From Candida dubliniensis CD36 (Eukaryota > Ascomycota > Pichiomycetes > Serinales > Debaryomycetaceae): 64,000 nt of DNA. The stretch spans positions 1,178,001 through 1,242,000 of the forward strand of contig NC_012864.1 in the NCBI RefSeq assembly GCF_000026945.1, written 5' to 3'. The notes beneath the pieces are model-generated. The model saw only the letters and a list, made by a program, of their open reading frames with translations, did no database searches and was not told the DNA's origin. Positions 20,044 to 28,397 of the stretch are shown here, piece after piece (position 1 is the stretch's first letter; each line of letters opens with the position of its first letter). The position numbers and the translations under genes were made by a program.

Positions 20044-20538
20044 TTATGCAGACCATAAGGATGACACTAAATCAAAGAGACCATTGCTTGTAGTTTCTAA
20101 AATGTAGATACCATACATTGCCACAAACGTCCCCAATGTCAACAATTTGCAAGCAGCACCGTACCAGAACCCATAGACTCGTTTTGGTATATAATCTATT
20201 ATACATGACTTTATCCCAGCATGACAATGGAACAACAATAAAGTGGAAAAAACAGAATCAACTAACGGGAACTCGACGCCAGCTACAAATGGGGTCATAA
20301 CCAACGGAAGCATGGTTATAGTAATAGCTCTTTCGTAAGTCCAGTGGTAACTACCCTCATAATATTCTGGTGATGGGGGTTTGTAGGCATCATTCACAGT
20401 CCCCACAATGTATCCTGGAGGCTGTGGTATTGTTTTGAATTTAGACCAGTCAGGTACCAATCTGAGTCTCCGAACACAATTAAGGCCTGGCTTTGTTAAA
20501 GGGATGGAGGTATGTGTGAACGTTTTTATCCTGAACAT
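20044..20538 (-). CDS. Sdh4/Tim18-family mitochondrial inner membrane protein
   Basis: 164 residues from ATG at 20538; the frame stays open upstream through a lysine-rich homopolymer run that I reject. The basic N-terminus (MFRIKTFTHTSIPLTKPGLN) fits a mitochondrial presequence. Three membrane segments follow: about 78-98, 105-122 and 137-155. The signature HCHAGIKSCIIDYIPKRVYG lies between the second and third. Sdh4 anchors succinate dehydrogenase and Tim18 is its paralogue in the TIM22 translocase; the two share this signature and I cannot separate them by eye. Confidence 0.8.
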   Translation of the reverse strand: MFRIKTFTHTSIPLTKPGLNCVRRLRLVPDWSKFKTIPQPPGYIVGTVNDAYKPPSPEYYEGSYHWTYERAITITMLPLVMTPFVAGVEFPLVDSVFSTLLLFHCHAGIKSCIIDYIPKRVYGFWYGAACKLLTLGTFVAMYGIYILETTSNGLFDLVSSLWSA

Positions 20539-20700
20539 TCTATATTGTCTTGGTTGAGTGTTTAAATTTTTTTTTTTTTCAGTTTTGTTTTTTTTTTTCT
20601 TACGCTTATGGATGTGTTGAATTGTGCAGTTTAGTTGGTATGGCATTTATAAATCTATTTACATGTACACATGAATACTTATCAACAGTCGGTAATTTTA

Positions 20701-21048
20701 TTACCAAGAAGCGACCTTGACTCCAGGAATCAAGCCAGCTCGAGCTCTATTTCTAAACTCAGTTCTATTCAATTTGAAATCACGGATAACTGATTTAGCA
20801 TTTCCACTGGCAACACATCTATCCTTTATCTGTATGGCAGAAGTATACTTTGGCATGGAAGCTAACTGTAGCTGGGCTTCTACTCTTGCTCTTGCAGGTA
20901 ACTCTTCATTTCTAGCAATGTACTTCAAAGCGTTTCTAGTAACCTCGTGCTCTGCAACTTGTAATCTTTTAAATTGATCTCTAAGTACTCTTGCATTCAA
21001 ATGAGCATGCTTGGGTATTTCAAACTTAACTGGGAATCTGAATGGCAT
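20701..21048 (-). CDS. MRP2: Mitochondrial small ribosomal subunit protein uS14m
   Basis: 115 residues, the usual length for yeast Mrp2. The C-terminal S14 signature IKDRCVASGNAKSVIRDFKL followed by NRTEFRNRARAGLIPGVKVASW is intact, with one cysteine instead of the zinc-binding four of the bacterial C+ type. It binds the 3' domain of the small rRNA in mitochondria. No long presequence is visible, as in other uS14m proteins. Same strand as the Sdh4/Tim18 gene, 162 bp apart. Confidence 0.93.
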   Translation of the reverse strand: MPFRFPVKFEIPKHAHLNARVLRDQFKRLQVAEHEVTRNALKYIARNEELPARARVEAQLQLASMPKYTSAIQIKDRCVASGNAKSVIRDFKLNRTEFRNRARAGLIPGVKVASW

Positions 21049-21513
21049 TGTTAAGGGTAGGTGGTAAGTTGGGTAAAGTAGTATTGGGTTTTAGAAAAAA
21101 AAAAAAAAAAAAATTGTTTTTGATGTTGACCACTGTTTGAAGAGTTGTGCAGTCCACACGACTAGGGGTGAACATCAAAAACTGGCCATAATGGACCGAC
21201 GAATAAAATAACGTTACTATCACACACCACCACAGCCGTATGGTAAAGAAAGTTGTTTCAATTTTACACCTACAAATCAGAGAATAAAAAAAAAAAAAAT
21301 ACATTTCCCGTTAAAACGCTCTGAACTTACTATGATGTGCTGTTTATCTGTTTCCACTATGTATATGTCGTATTAGCTGTACAGCACGAGAAAAATCTAT
21401 ATGACCGATTTAGGCCAACTACTTCCTGTACTTTTTTTTTTTTTTTTGGAAAACTATAGTCTATTCTTTTTCTTTGCTTGAACAAACTACAATTACTTCT
21501 CTTTACTGCGATT

Positions 21514-22227
21514 ATGTTTACTGGTCTTGTTGAAACAATTGGTACTGTTTTAGACTACTCAAAGCACGATGAATCCTCCACTGGAGGAGACGGAGTTTCT
21601 ATTACCATTGGAAACTGTTCGGAAATCTTGGAAGATGTTAAGTTAGGCGATTCGATCTCCACAAATGGTGTTTGTTTAACTGTTACTGAATTCAATCTTG
21701 GAAGAACCTTGTTTAAAGTTGGTGTGGCCCCAGAGACTCTCCGCAGAACCAATCTTGGAGATTTGAGACATGGTGCTCCGGTCAATTTGGAAAGAGCCGT
21801 TACAAGTGAAGTTAGATTGGGAGGCCACATTGTTCAAGGACATGTTGACACCATTGCCACAATTGTGGACAAGAAATCTGACGGAAACGCTATCGCCTTT
21901 ACTTTTGAATTGAGGGACAAAGAATTTATCAATTATATTGTCCACAAGGGGTTTATTGCCATTGACGGGGCCTCATTGACAGTCACAAATGTCGATCCTT
22001 CTAAAGCTCAATTCTCGATTATGTTGATTAGCTACAGCCAAGAAAAGGTTATATTAGCAAGAAAAGAAGTTGGCGAGACTGTCAACATTGAAGTCGATTT
22101 AACGGGTAAGTTTATTGAAAAACAGATTGAAATAAACTTAACCAGCCAAATTGAAAACAGCGACAGCCCATTGAACAAGTTGATCAGTTCTTTGGTTGAA
22201 AAGAAGGTTAAAGAATTTATCAAGTAA
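21514..22227 (+). CDS. RIB5: Riboflavin synthase
   Basis: 237 residues starting with the family hallmark MFTGLVE at the ATG at 21514; the upstream open frame starts only at TTG. Two lumazine-binding halves are visible: the first with GVCLTVTEF, FKVGVAPETLRRTNLG and the linker LGGHIVQGHVDTIA, the second with FIAIDGASLTVTNVD and a matching SYSQEKV end. The enzyme dismutates two 6,7-dimethyl-8-ribityllumazine molecules to riboflavin; it is a trimer in the cytosol. Its 3' end is followed by the PRE1 promoter. Confidence 0.96.
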   Translation: MFTGLVETIGTVLDYSKHDESSTGGDGVSITIGNCSEILEDVKLGDSISTNGVCLTVTEFNLGRTLFKVGVAPETLRRTNLGDLRHGAPVNLERAVTSEVRLGGHIVQGHVDTIATIVDKKSDGNAIAFTFELRDKEFINYIVHKGFIAIDGASLTVTNVDPSKAQFSIMLISYSQEKVILARKEVGETVNIEVDLTGKFIEKQIEINLTSQIENSDSPLNKLISSLVEKKVKEFIK

Positions 22228-22351
22228 TGAATTGTATAGCAAAAGTAATGTATTGAAGTGCCACCAGCGGGGGTGGGTATTGTGTGTACTAAAGTGCCAA
22301 TCTCTACAGCACAAAAAAAAAAAAAACTACTTAACCTGAAAAACATTTGTT

Positions 22352-22361
22352 GAAGGCAAAA
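22352..22361 (+). promoter_or_regulatory. Rpn4-type proteasome element upstream of PRE1
   Basis: GAAGGCAAAA is an exact match to the Rpn4 motif described for C. albicans proteasome genes (it differs from the S. cerevisiae GGTGGCAAA). It lies 52 bp before the PRE1 ATG. Confidence 0.6.
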
Positions 22362-22412
22362 AAAAAGAAAACTTCACTTTTACCTTAACTAGCCAACTTT
22401 TTACCACCCACA

Positions 22413-23003
22413 ATGGATATTATTTTAGGAATTAAAGTATCTGATGCCACCCTCGTTGCAACATCTAAGGCTGCCACAAGAGGTATTTCCATTTTGAAGG
22501 ATACCGACGACAAAACAAGACATTTAAACGCACACAATTTAATAGCATATACTGGTGAAGCTGGTGATACTGTTCAGTTTGCCGAGTATGTTCAAGCTAA
22601 CATTCAATTGTACTCCATGAGAGAGAATGACATTGAGTTATCCCCAAAAGCAACAGCTTCGTTTGTGAGAAACCAATTAGCTTCTTCGCTTAGATCTAGA
22701 AAACCATACCAAGTGAACTGTTTAATTGGAGGATACGATGTAAAGACAAATCAGCCGTCGTTGAATTGGATAGATTATTTAGGTACGCAAGTTGAACTTC
22801 CTTATGGTGCTCATGGCTACGCAGCATTTTACACAACATCCTTGTTAGATAAACATTATAGAAAGGACATGACAGTTGAAGATGGTTTGAAGTTAATGGA
22901 CATGTGTGTCAAAGAATTACAAACGAGAATGCCCATTGATTTTAAAGGTGTGTACATCAAGGTGGTAGATAAAGATGGTATAAGACAGATTGAGTCAAAT
23001 TGA
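22413..23003 (+). CDS. PRE1: 20S proteasome subunit beta-4
   Basis: 196 residues beginning MDIILGIKVSDATLVATSKA, the beta-4 start with no propeptide and no catalytic Thr1, followed by the usual GEAGDTVQFAEYVQANIQLY helix and the GAHGYAAFYTTSLLDKHY block. It is a structural beta subunit of the 20S core that shapes the chymotrypsin-like site of its neighbour. An exact Candida Rpn4 motif precedes the gene, consistent with co-regulation of proteasome subunits. Confidence 0.95.
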   Translation: MDIILGIKVSDATLVATSKAATRGISILKDTDDKTRHLNAHNLIAYTGEAGDTVQFAEYVQANIQLYSMRENDIELSPKATASFVRNQLASSLRSRKPYQVNCLIGGYDVKTNQPSLNWIDYLGTQVELPYGAHGYAAFYTTSLLDKHYRKDMTVEDGLKLMDMCVKELQTRMPIDFKGVYIKVVDKDGIRQIESN

Positions 23004-23037
23004 AGTAAATCTATAAGTATGTATATATAGTATTTTA

Positions 23038-23934
23038 TTAAACTCTACAATTTGATATCTCGAGCACCAATATATCTGTTGCGCCAGCTTTCTTCAATTC
23101 ATCCATTACATTACCAATTTCCTTTCTGTTAACCATGGAAGAAATGGCAACCCAGTCATCTTCGTCGTCACTGTGTTTATCCAAAGTGGAGACAGTGGCT
23201 GCCCTTCTACCTGGAGTAATGGTTAAGCACTTTGATTGAATGGATTTTGGAGCATTGTAGTTACACAAGACATATTCCTGAGCCGCTAAAACACCTTGAA
23301 GTCTTTGGACAATTATGTTGACCATTTCTGGAAATTTGGTTTTCTTGGAGGAAATCAAATGAGCGGAAGTTTCCAATATGGTTTCGATCGCCTTTAATCC
23401 AGCAGCTTTCATGGTCTCTCCACTTTCAACTAAATCGACAATGGCGTCGGCAACACCCAATGCGCAAGAAGCCTCAACTGAACCACCAACGTATCTAATA
23501 TTCGTAGGTTTGTCGGATAATTTCTTGAAATAGTCAGTACTCAACTTTGTAAAGGAGGATACAATCTTCTTTCCAACGAGTTGTTCGGGTTTTTCGTACT
23601 CGCCATTTGCAGGAACTTGGATCTGCAATTTACATGAGCCAAACTTCAAATCCAACAAATCCTCAATGTTGTCGAATTGGTCTGCTTCTTTGATCTGGTC
23701 TAACCCAGTTATACCCAAGTCACAATTACCTTCTCCAACGAAAACTGGAATATCGGCTGCAGGCAAAAAGATTAATGCAATTGGCAAGTTTGTGGAAAGG
23801 GCAATATCCAATCTATTAGATCTTCTAAACTGTATATCGGCACCGCTCAATAAGCTGCAGCATTTTTCATATAATCTGCCCTTTTTGGGAACAGCAAATA
23901 ACAAACGATCGGGCAAATGATTGACTAAATCCAT
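23038..23934 (-). CDS. HIS1: ATP phosphoribosyltransferase, first step of histidine synthesis
   Basis: 298 residues from ATG at 23934; upstream codons are open through the poly-A region but do not belong. LLFAVPKKGRLYEKC (PRPP/ATP site), GNCDLGITGLDQI and DAIVDLVESGETMKAAGLK mark the two-lobed catalytic domain. The ACT-like C-terminal domain (after about 220), which binds histidine for feedback inhibition, is present, so this is the long hexameric form. A Gcn4 site lies 94 bp upstream. It is convergent with PRE1, with 34 bp between stops. Confidence 0.96.
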   Translation of the reverse strand: MDLVNHLPDRLLFAVPKKGRLYEKCCSLLSGADIQFRRSNRLDIALSTNLPIALIFLPAADIPVFVGEGNCDLGITGLDQIKEADQFDNIEDLLDLKFGSCKLQIQVPANGEYEKPEQLVGKKIVSSFTKLSTDYFKKLSDKPTNIRYVGGSVEASCALGVADAIVDLVESGETMKAAGLKAIETILETSAHLISSKKTKFPEMVNIIVQRLQGVLAAQEYVLCNYNAPKSIQSKCLTITPGRRAATVSTLDKHSDDEDDWVAISSMVNRKEIGNVMDELKKAGATDILVLEISNCRV

Positions 23935-24027
23935 AGTGAATATGTAGGTGGTGTTAGAAGAAAAGTGGTATATATTTGGTGTGGGAAAAATCTTCACCAA
24001 AAAAAAAAAAAAATAAAAAAATTTCAA

Positions 24028-24034
24028 TGACTCA
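24028..24034 (-). promoter_or_regulatory. Gcn4 site upstream of HIS1
   Basis: TGACTCA, symmetric and perfect, lies 94-100 bp upstream of the HIS1 start. HIS genes are classical general-amino-acid-control targets. Confidence 0.7.
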
Positions 24035-24156
24035 ATACATTTTTTTTTGTACCCGTTATCGCTTTGAGACACGTTTCAAAGAAACACCTGAAATAAACAA
24101 GGTGTACGTTTCAAAAAAAAAAAAAAAAACTATTGAATAAATAAAATACTGTCCTA

Positions 24157-25140
24157 TTACTTTTTGCCTATATCTTCAACATCTTCTTCTTCGGATGTCA
24201 CTGTATCCTCTTCAGTTCCTAAATTGTTACTACTAACTTCGGTCTCTTCGTCCTCCAGGTACCGGTCAAGCCCTGTAGCTCCATTTGGTGTGTTTATTAA
24301 TTCTTCTTCCATTTGGCTCTTCACTACCAAGTTATTACTAACCCCATATCCATTTGGGTTTCCATACATGTATTTGTTAAACCCCCAGTTGAGTAAAATC
24401 TTGAGCATATCCCATGGTCTAAATGCCGGCCATAACTTGTCGACAAACACAACTGCACAATCTGGCGACACCGTTTGCCATAAAAGAAAGTCTGAAAGTC
24501 TAAATGTTCCTGATGTTCTTACTAGTAAATCCAATGGGGGCACATCTTTCGTATAAAGATGCTTGTCGATAGCCTCCTCGGTTATTTCAATACCACCTTT
24601 CGTCGCTTCGTCTACTACTGACTTGATCAGATGGGTTATCTCGTCTCTTGATGTATATGGGAAGCAGACATTCAACACAGCACGCTTATTGTTTTTAGTT
24701 ATTTCTTCGGTTCTTTCAAGGATCTCTAACACATCTTTCGGCAAAAGTTTGGTATTTCCTAATATTCTGATTTTAACCCCATACTCCTCACACAACAATC
24801 CATGTTGGTTTATTTGCGTAAACTTGGATTTGGCTAATTCCATCAACCATTTGACCTCATATTGCAGTCTCTTGAAGTTTTCGATCGAAAATGCATAAAC
24901 GGTGGCACATTTCACACCCAGCTCGTATAATAATTCTAGTATGCTTGCCATGGTATCAAACCCCAAGCTATGACCCTCTTTGATTTCTATTTTGTGTGTC
25001 TTGGCGTATCTTCTATTCCCATCCATGATTATACCAACATGTTGAGGCACTGGGCCAGTCATTATAATCTTACCAAGCATTTTCTTGCAAGTTAATAACA
25101 CCTGTTTATAACCTGGAAATGTAGACACCCAATCTGACAT
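24157..25140 (-). CDS. RER2: cis-prenyltransferase (dehydrodolichyl diphosphate synthase)
   Basis: 327 residues from the ATG at 25140; a longer open frame upstream has no homology. The UPP-synthase motifs are in order: HVGIIMDGNRRYAKT (about 39-53, catalytic Asp), GFDTMASILELLYELGV, YAFSIENFKR, and LLVRTSGTFRLSDFLLWQ. The tail after about 285 is a long acidic extension. The enzyme builds dolichol for N-glycosylation and GPI anchors at the ER or lipid droplets, usually with a Nus1 partner. RER2 is preferred over the paralogue SRT1 by position, with moderate certainty. Confidence 0.88.
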   Translation of the reverse strand: MSDWVSTFPGYKQVLLTCKKMLGKIIMTGPVPQHVGIIMDGNRRYAKTHKIEIKEGHSLGFDTMASILELLYELGVKCATVYAFSIENFKRLQYEVKWLMELAKSKFTQINQHGLLCEEYGVKIRILGNTKLLPKDVLEILERTEEITKNNKRAVLNVCFPYTSRDEITHLIKSVVDEATKGGIEITEEAIDKHLYTKDVPPLDLLVRTSGTFRLSDFLLWQTVSPDCAVVFVDKLWPAFRPWDMLKILLNWGFNKYMYGNPNGYGVSNNLVVKSQMEEELINTPNGATGLDRYLEDEETEVSSNNLGTEEDTVTSEEEDVEDIGKK

Positions 25141-25644
25141 AATAAACAAAAAATGTATACAAAATGTAATAAGCCTAGAAGTCTGATTTAAGAGTGGTAT
25201 AAATAAATGATATGTCAGTTGTGTGGAAACTGTTAATCCACTTTTTTTTTTTTTTTTTTTCATTGGTGTGTCCCTTTCACTCCCCATTATTGTTGCTGAC
25301 GCTAGAGAAGAAATTCTCTGCACAACCATTCCCATTGTATGGGTTGCATAATGGATGACTTGTGAATGGGCATTTACCAGAAAAAGAAATAACAACAATC
25401 AATGTACTACAACCTAATTGACTATGCCATGAGTGTTGGTTTTGGCCTATACGAATAGGTGGTGGTAATTACTGGCGTGATATTAGAACTTGTTATCCAA
25501 CACTACCTGAGCCTCAACTTGCTCAACCAAGGAAAAAAAAAAAAAAAAAAAAAAAAAAAACTTTGGAACTCATCTTAATTTCTCATCCCAGATTACTATT
25601 TCAGGTAAGAGTTATACTTTCTTTTAAGCAAATATTCACAAAAA
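25141..25644. promoter_or_regulatory. Divergent RER2/SQT1 intergenic region with an A28 tract
   Basis: 504 bp. It holds a T-run near 25241-25260 and a 28-base A-run at 25533-25560 about 85 bp before the SQT1 ATG. Such dA:dT tracts exclude nucleosomes and are length-variable. No clear factor site is seen. Confidence 0.5.
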
Positions 25645-26886
25645 ATGTCACACCAAGAAGACGTCGTTGACGATACTGAAGAAGAATACATCAATGTTAA
25701 TGAAGTAGCTGAAGAAGTTGCTGATGATGATCAATATCAAGCGCCACCCGATGAAGAAGATGAGGAGATGGAAGAAGATGAGACTTTGGAGATCGACATG
25801 TCCAATAATTCATGGGCTTATTTCGATAAACACGCCGATAGTATATTTACCATTTTTTCACATCCTAAATTGCCAATGGTTTTGACTGGCGGTGGTGACA
25901 ACACTGCATACTTATGGACCACACACACTCAACCACCAAGATTTGTTGGCGAGATTACTGGACACAAAGAGTCTGTTGTATCTGGAGGGTTTACTGCAGA
26001 TGGGAAGTTTGTTGTTACCGCCGATATGAATGGCTTAATTCAAGTTTATAAAGCCACAAAGGGAGGTGAACAGTGGGTAAAGTTTGGGGAATTGGACGAA
26101 GTGGAGGAAGTCTTGTTTGTTACTGTGCATCCAACATTACCATTCTTTGCCTTTGGTGCCACCGATGGATCTATATGGGTTTATCAAATAGACGAGTCTA
26201 GTAAACTGCTAGTGCAAATCATGTCTGGGTTCTCTCACACGTTAGAGTGTAATGGAGCTGTATTTATACAAGGCAAAGATGAAAATGATTTGACTTTGGT
26301 CTCTATAAGTGAAGATGGAACTGTGGTGAATTGGAATTGTTTCACTGGCCAGGTGAATTATAAATTACAGCCGCACGACGACTTTAAAGGAGTTGAAAGT
26401 CCGTGGGTAACTGTCAAAGTTCACGGTAATCTTATTGCCATCGGTGGTAGAGATGGACAATTATCAATTATAAATAATGACACTGGTAAGATTGTTCATT
26501 CGCTCAAGACATTAGACAATGTCGATGATATTGCTGAACTTTCAATTGAAGCATTGAGCTGGTGTGAAAGCAAAAATATTAACCTATTAGCAGTGGGCTT
26601 GGTTTCCGGTGACGTTTTGTTATTTGACACTCAACAATGGAGATTAAGAAAGAATTTAAAGGTAGATGATGCCATCACTAAATTACAGTTTGTTGGTGAA
26701 ACCCCCATTTTGGTAGGAAGTAGCATGGATGGTAAAATTTATAAATGGGATGCTAGAACTGGTGAGGAGTTGTTTGTGGGTGTTGGACATAACATGGGTG
26801 TATTAGATTTTGCTATTTTGGATGGAGGTAAAAAGTTAGTGACTGCTGGTGATGAAGGTGTTTCCTTGGTGTTTGTACATGAATAG
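25645..26886 (+). CDS. SQT1: WD40 protein Sqt1, chaperone of ribosomal protein Rpl10
   Basis: 413 residues. A strongly acidic N-terminal arm (about 1-55, many D/E) precedes a seven- to eight-bladed WD40 propeller that starts AYFDKHADSIFTIFSHPKLPM and includes TGGGDNTAYLW, GHKESVVSGGF, SISEDGTVVNW, AIGGRDGQL and SSMDGKIYKWD. The acidic arm and propeller match Sqt1, which captures newly made Rpl10 and escorts it to the 60S subunit. Low identity among WD40 proteins means the assignment rests on this architecture. Confidence 0.85.
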   Translation: MSHQEDVVDDTEEEYINVNEVAEEVADDDQYQAPPDEEDEEMEEDETLEIDMSNNSWAYFDKHADSIFTIFSHPKLPMVLTGGGDNTAYLWTTHTQPPRFVGEITGHKESVVSGGFTADGKFVVTADMNGLIQVYKATKGGEQWVKFGELDEVEEVLFVTVHPTLPFFAFGATDGSIWVYQIDESSKLLVQIMSGFSHTLECNGAVFIQGKDENDLTLVSISEDGTVVNWNCFTGQVNYKLQPHDDFKGVESPWVTVKVHGNLIAIGGRDGQLSIINNDTGKIVHSLKTLDNVDDIAELSIEALSWCESKNINLLAVGLVSGDVLLFDTQQWRLRKNLKVDDAITKLQFVGETPILVGSSMDGKIYKWDARTGEELFVGVGHNMGVLDFAILDGGKKLVTAGDEGVSLVFVHE

Positions 26887-26929
26887 GTCTATATAGTTGC
26901 AAAAGACTTTTTTGTGGTTAATACACTAC

Positions 26930-26947
26930 TATAAGACGCGTCTTATA
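26930..26947. promoter_or_regulatory. Palindromic MluI cell-cycle box upstream of PRI1
   Basis: An 18-bp perfect palindrome centred on ACGCGT (26936-26941), 77 bp before the PRI1 ATG. ACGCGT is the MBF (Mbp1/Swi6) site that drives DNA-replication genes at G1/S. Confidence 0.65.
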
Positions 26948-27017
26948 AGACCAAAGCTTTCTGTTTTTTTTTTCTTTTTTTTGGGTTCAAACTCTTGATA
27001 CCTATCTATCATCAATC

Positions 27018-28364
27018 ATGAGTCCAGTCATGGAAAATGTTAATATGGAGTCATTCAAAGAGTCGGTGCATGCTGATTCTAGCAAACCGTCGGAGTCAGA
27101 CATGAAGTTTTATTACCAGCGCCTTTTACCATTTCGTTATATTTTCCAATGGTTAAGTCACTCTCCAAAACCAACCAAGGATTTCACAATGAGAGAATTT
27201 GCATACGAGTATAGATCTAAAATATACCAACGTTATAATTCATTTGGGACGTTAGAGGAGTTTAAGAAATCAGTTGTCACTGCCAACCCTACTCGTTTTG
27301 AAATTGGGGCTGTCTACAAAATCAACCCCAAGGAACGTAAGAACTTACCCAAACAAGCATTCAAGCCTGAAAGTAAGGAGCTTGTTTTCGATATTGATTT
27401 GACGGATTATGATGATATTAGAACTTGCTGTCAAGGTACGGATATATGCTGTAAGTGCTGGAAGTTTATTCAAGTTGGGTCGAACATTATTGAGTCTGCC
27501 TTGAGAGAAGATTTTGGGTTTGAGCATTTGGTATGGGTGTTTTCAGGTAGAAGAGGTGCGCATTGCTGGGTAAGTGATAAACGAGCCAGGAATTTGGATG
27601 AGACTACTCGAAAGGCAATAGTTGATTATTTGGATGTATTGAGTTCGAAAAACCAGAATGGCAGCTTGAATATCAAGAAACCGTTCCATCCGCATGTTGA
27701 ACGATCATTTGAAATTGTGAAAAAAGAATTTTTGGAAGTAATTCTACAAGATCAAGATCCTTGGAATACCACAACAGACGAGTCGAAAGCGTGGAAACAA
27801 GTTGATGAAATGTTGGCGTTGCTACCAAACAAGTCGTTGCAAATAGAGTTGAAAAACAAGTGGAAAGGTCAAACCTTTGGTTCTACGTCGAAGGAAAAAT
27901 GGGATGATATAAGTGCGGTTGCATCAAATGTCCTTAAATCGAATGTTCAAGTAGCACAATTGACAGAAGCCAAAAAGGATATAATTATTTATTATATGTA
28001 CCCTAGATTGGATGTCCAAGTTTCTCGACAAGTGATCCATTTGTTGAAATCACCGTTTTGTATTCACCCGGGTACAGGTAATGTCTGTGTTCCCTTTGAT
28101 CCTTTAAAGAATATATCTGGGGACCCTGCAGATGATGATTATGGGTTCAATCCGAAATCAGCACCCAATCTACGTCAAATTCAGAACGAGTTGGATGAAT
28201 GGGAACACAATAAATCCGATGACAACAAGGTTGTTGCAGATTATGAAAAAACCAGCTTGAAGCCTTATGTTGACTACTTTGCCAAGTTTGTGAATAATTT
28301 GCTCAAAGAGGAGTTGAAGGGTACCGAAAAACGAGCAAGAGAAGAAGATCCATTGAGTTTTTAG
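27018..28364 (+). CDS. PRI1: DNA primase small (catalytic) subunit
   Basis: 448 residues. The primase catalytic acidic pair lies in VFDIDLTDYDD (D125, D127), and SGRRGAHCWVSD carries the NTP-binding arginine/histidine loop. A cysteine cluster (C137, C138, C144, C145, C147) forms the zinc-binding knob. The length and order of motifs match eukaryotic Pri1. It makes the RNA primers for the DNA polymerase alpha complex in the nucleus. The upstream MluI box suggests S-phase transcription. It converges on EGH1 with 33 bp between stops. Confidence 0.95.
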   Translation: MSPVMENVNMESFKESVHADSSKPSESDMKFYYQRLLPFRYIFQWLSHSPKPTKDFTMREFAYEYRSKIYQRYNSFGTLEEFKKSVVTANPTRFEIGAVYKINPKERKNLPKQAFKPESKELVFDIDLTDYDDIRTCCQGTDICCKCWKFIQVGSNIIESALREDFGFEHLVWVFSGRRGAHCWVSDKRARNLDETTRKAIVDYLDVLSSKNQNGSLNIKKPFHPHVERSFEIVKKEFLEVILQDQDPWNTTTDESKAWKQVDEMLALLPNKSLQIELKNKWKGQTFGSTSKEKWDDISAVASNVLKSNVQVAQLTEAKKDIIIYYMYPRLDVQVSRQVIHLLKSPFCIHPGTGNVCVPFDPLKNISGDPADDDYGFNPKSAPNLRQIQNELDEWEHNKSDDNKVVADYEKTSLKPYVDYFAKFVNNLLKEELKGTEKRAREEDPLSF

Positions 28365-28397
28365 GATAAATATAAAGCTAAATAATGTATTCTATGT

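Noticed and set aside
24073..25398. Longer N-termini for RER2, HIS1, CAG1, CNB1 and the Sdh4/Tim18 gene
   Set aside because: The open frames extend upstream through promoters or homopolymers without homology; conserved starts (for example MGANAS and MGCGAS) fix the shorter forms.
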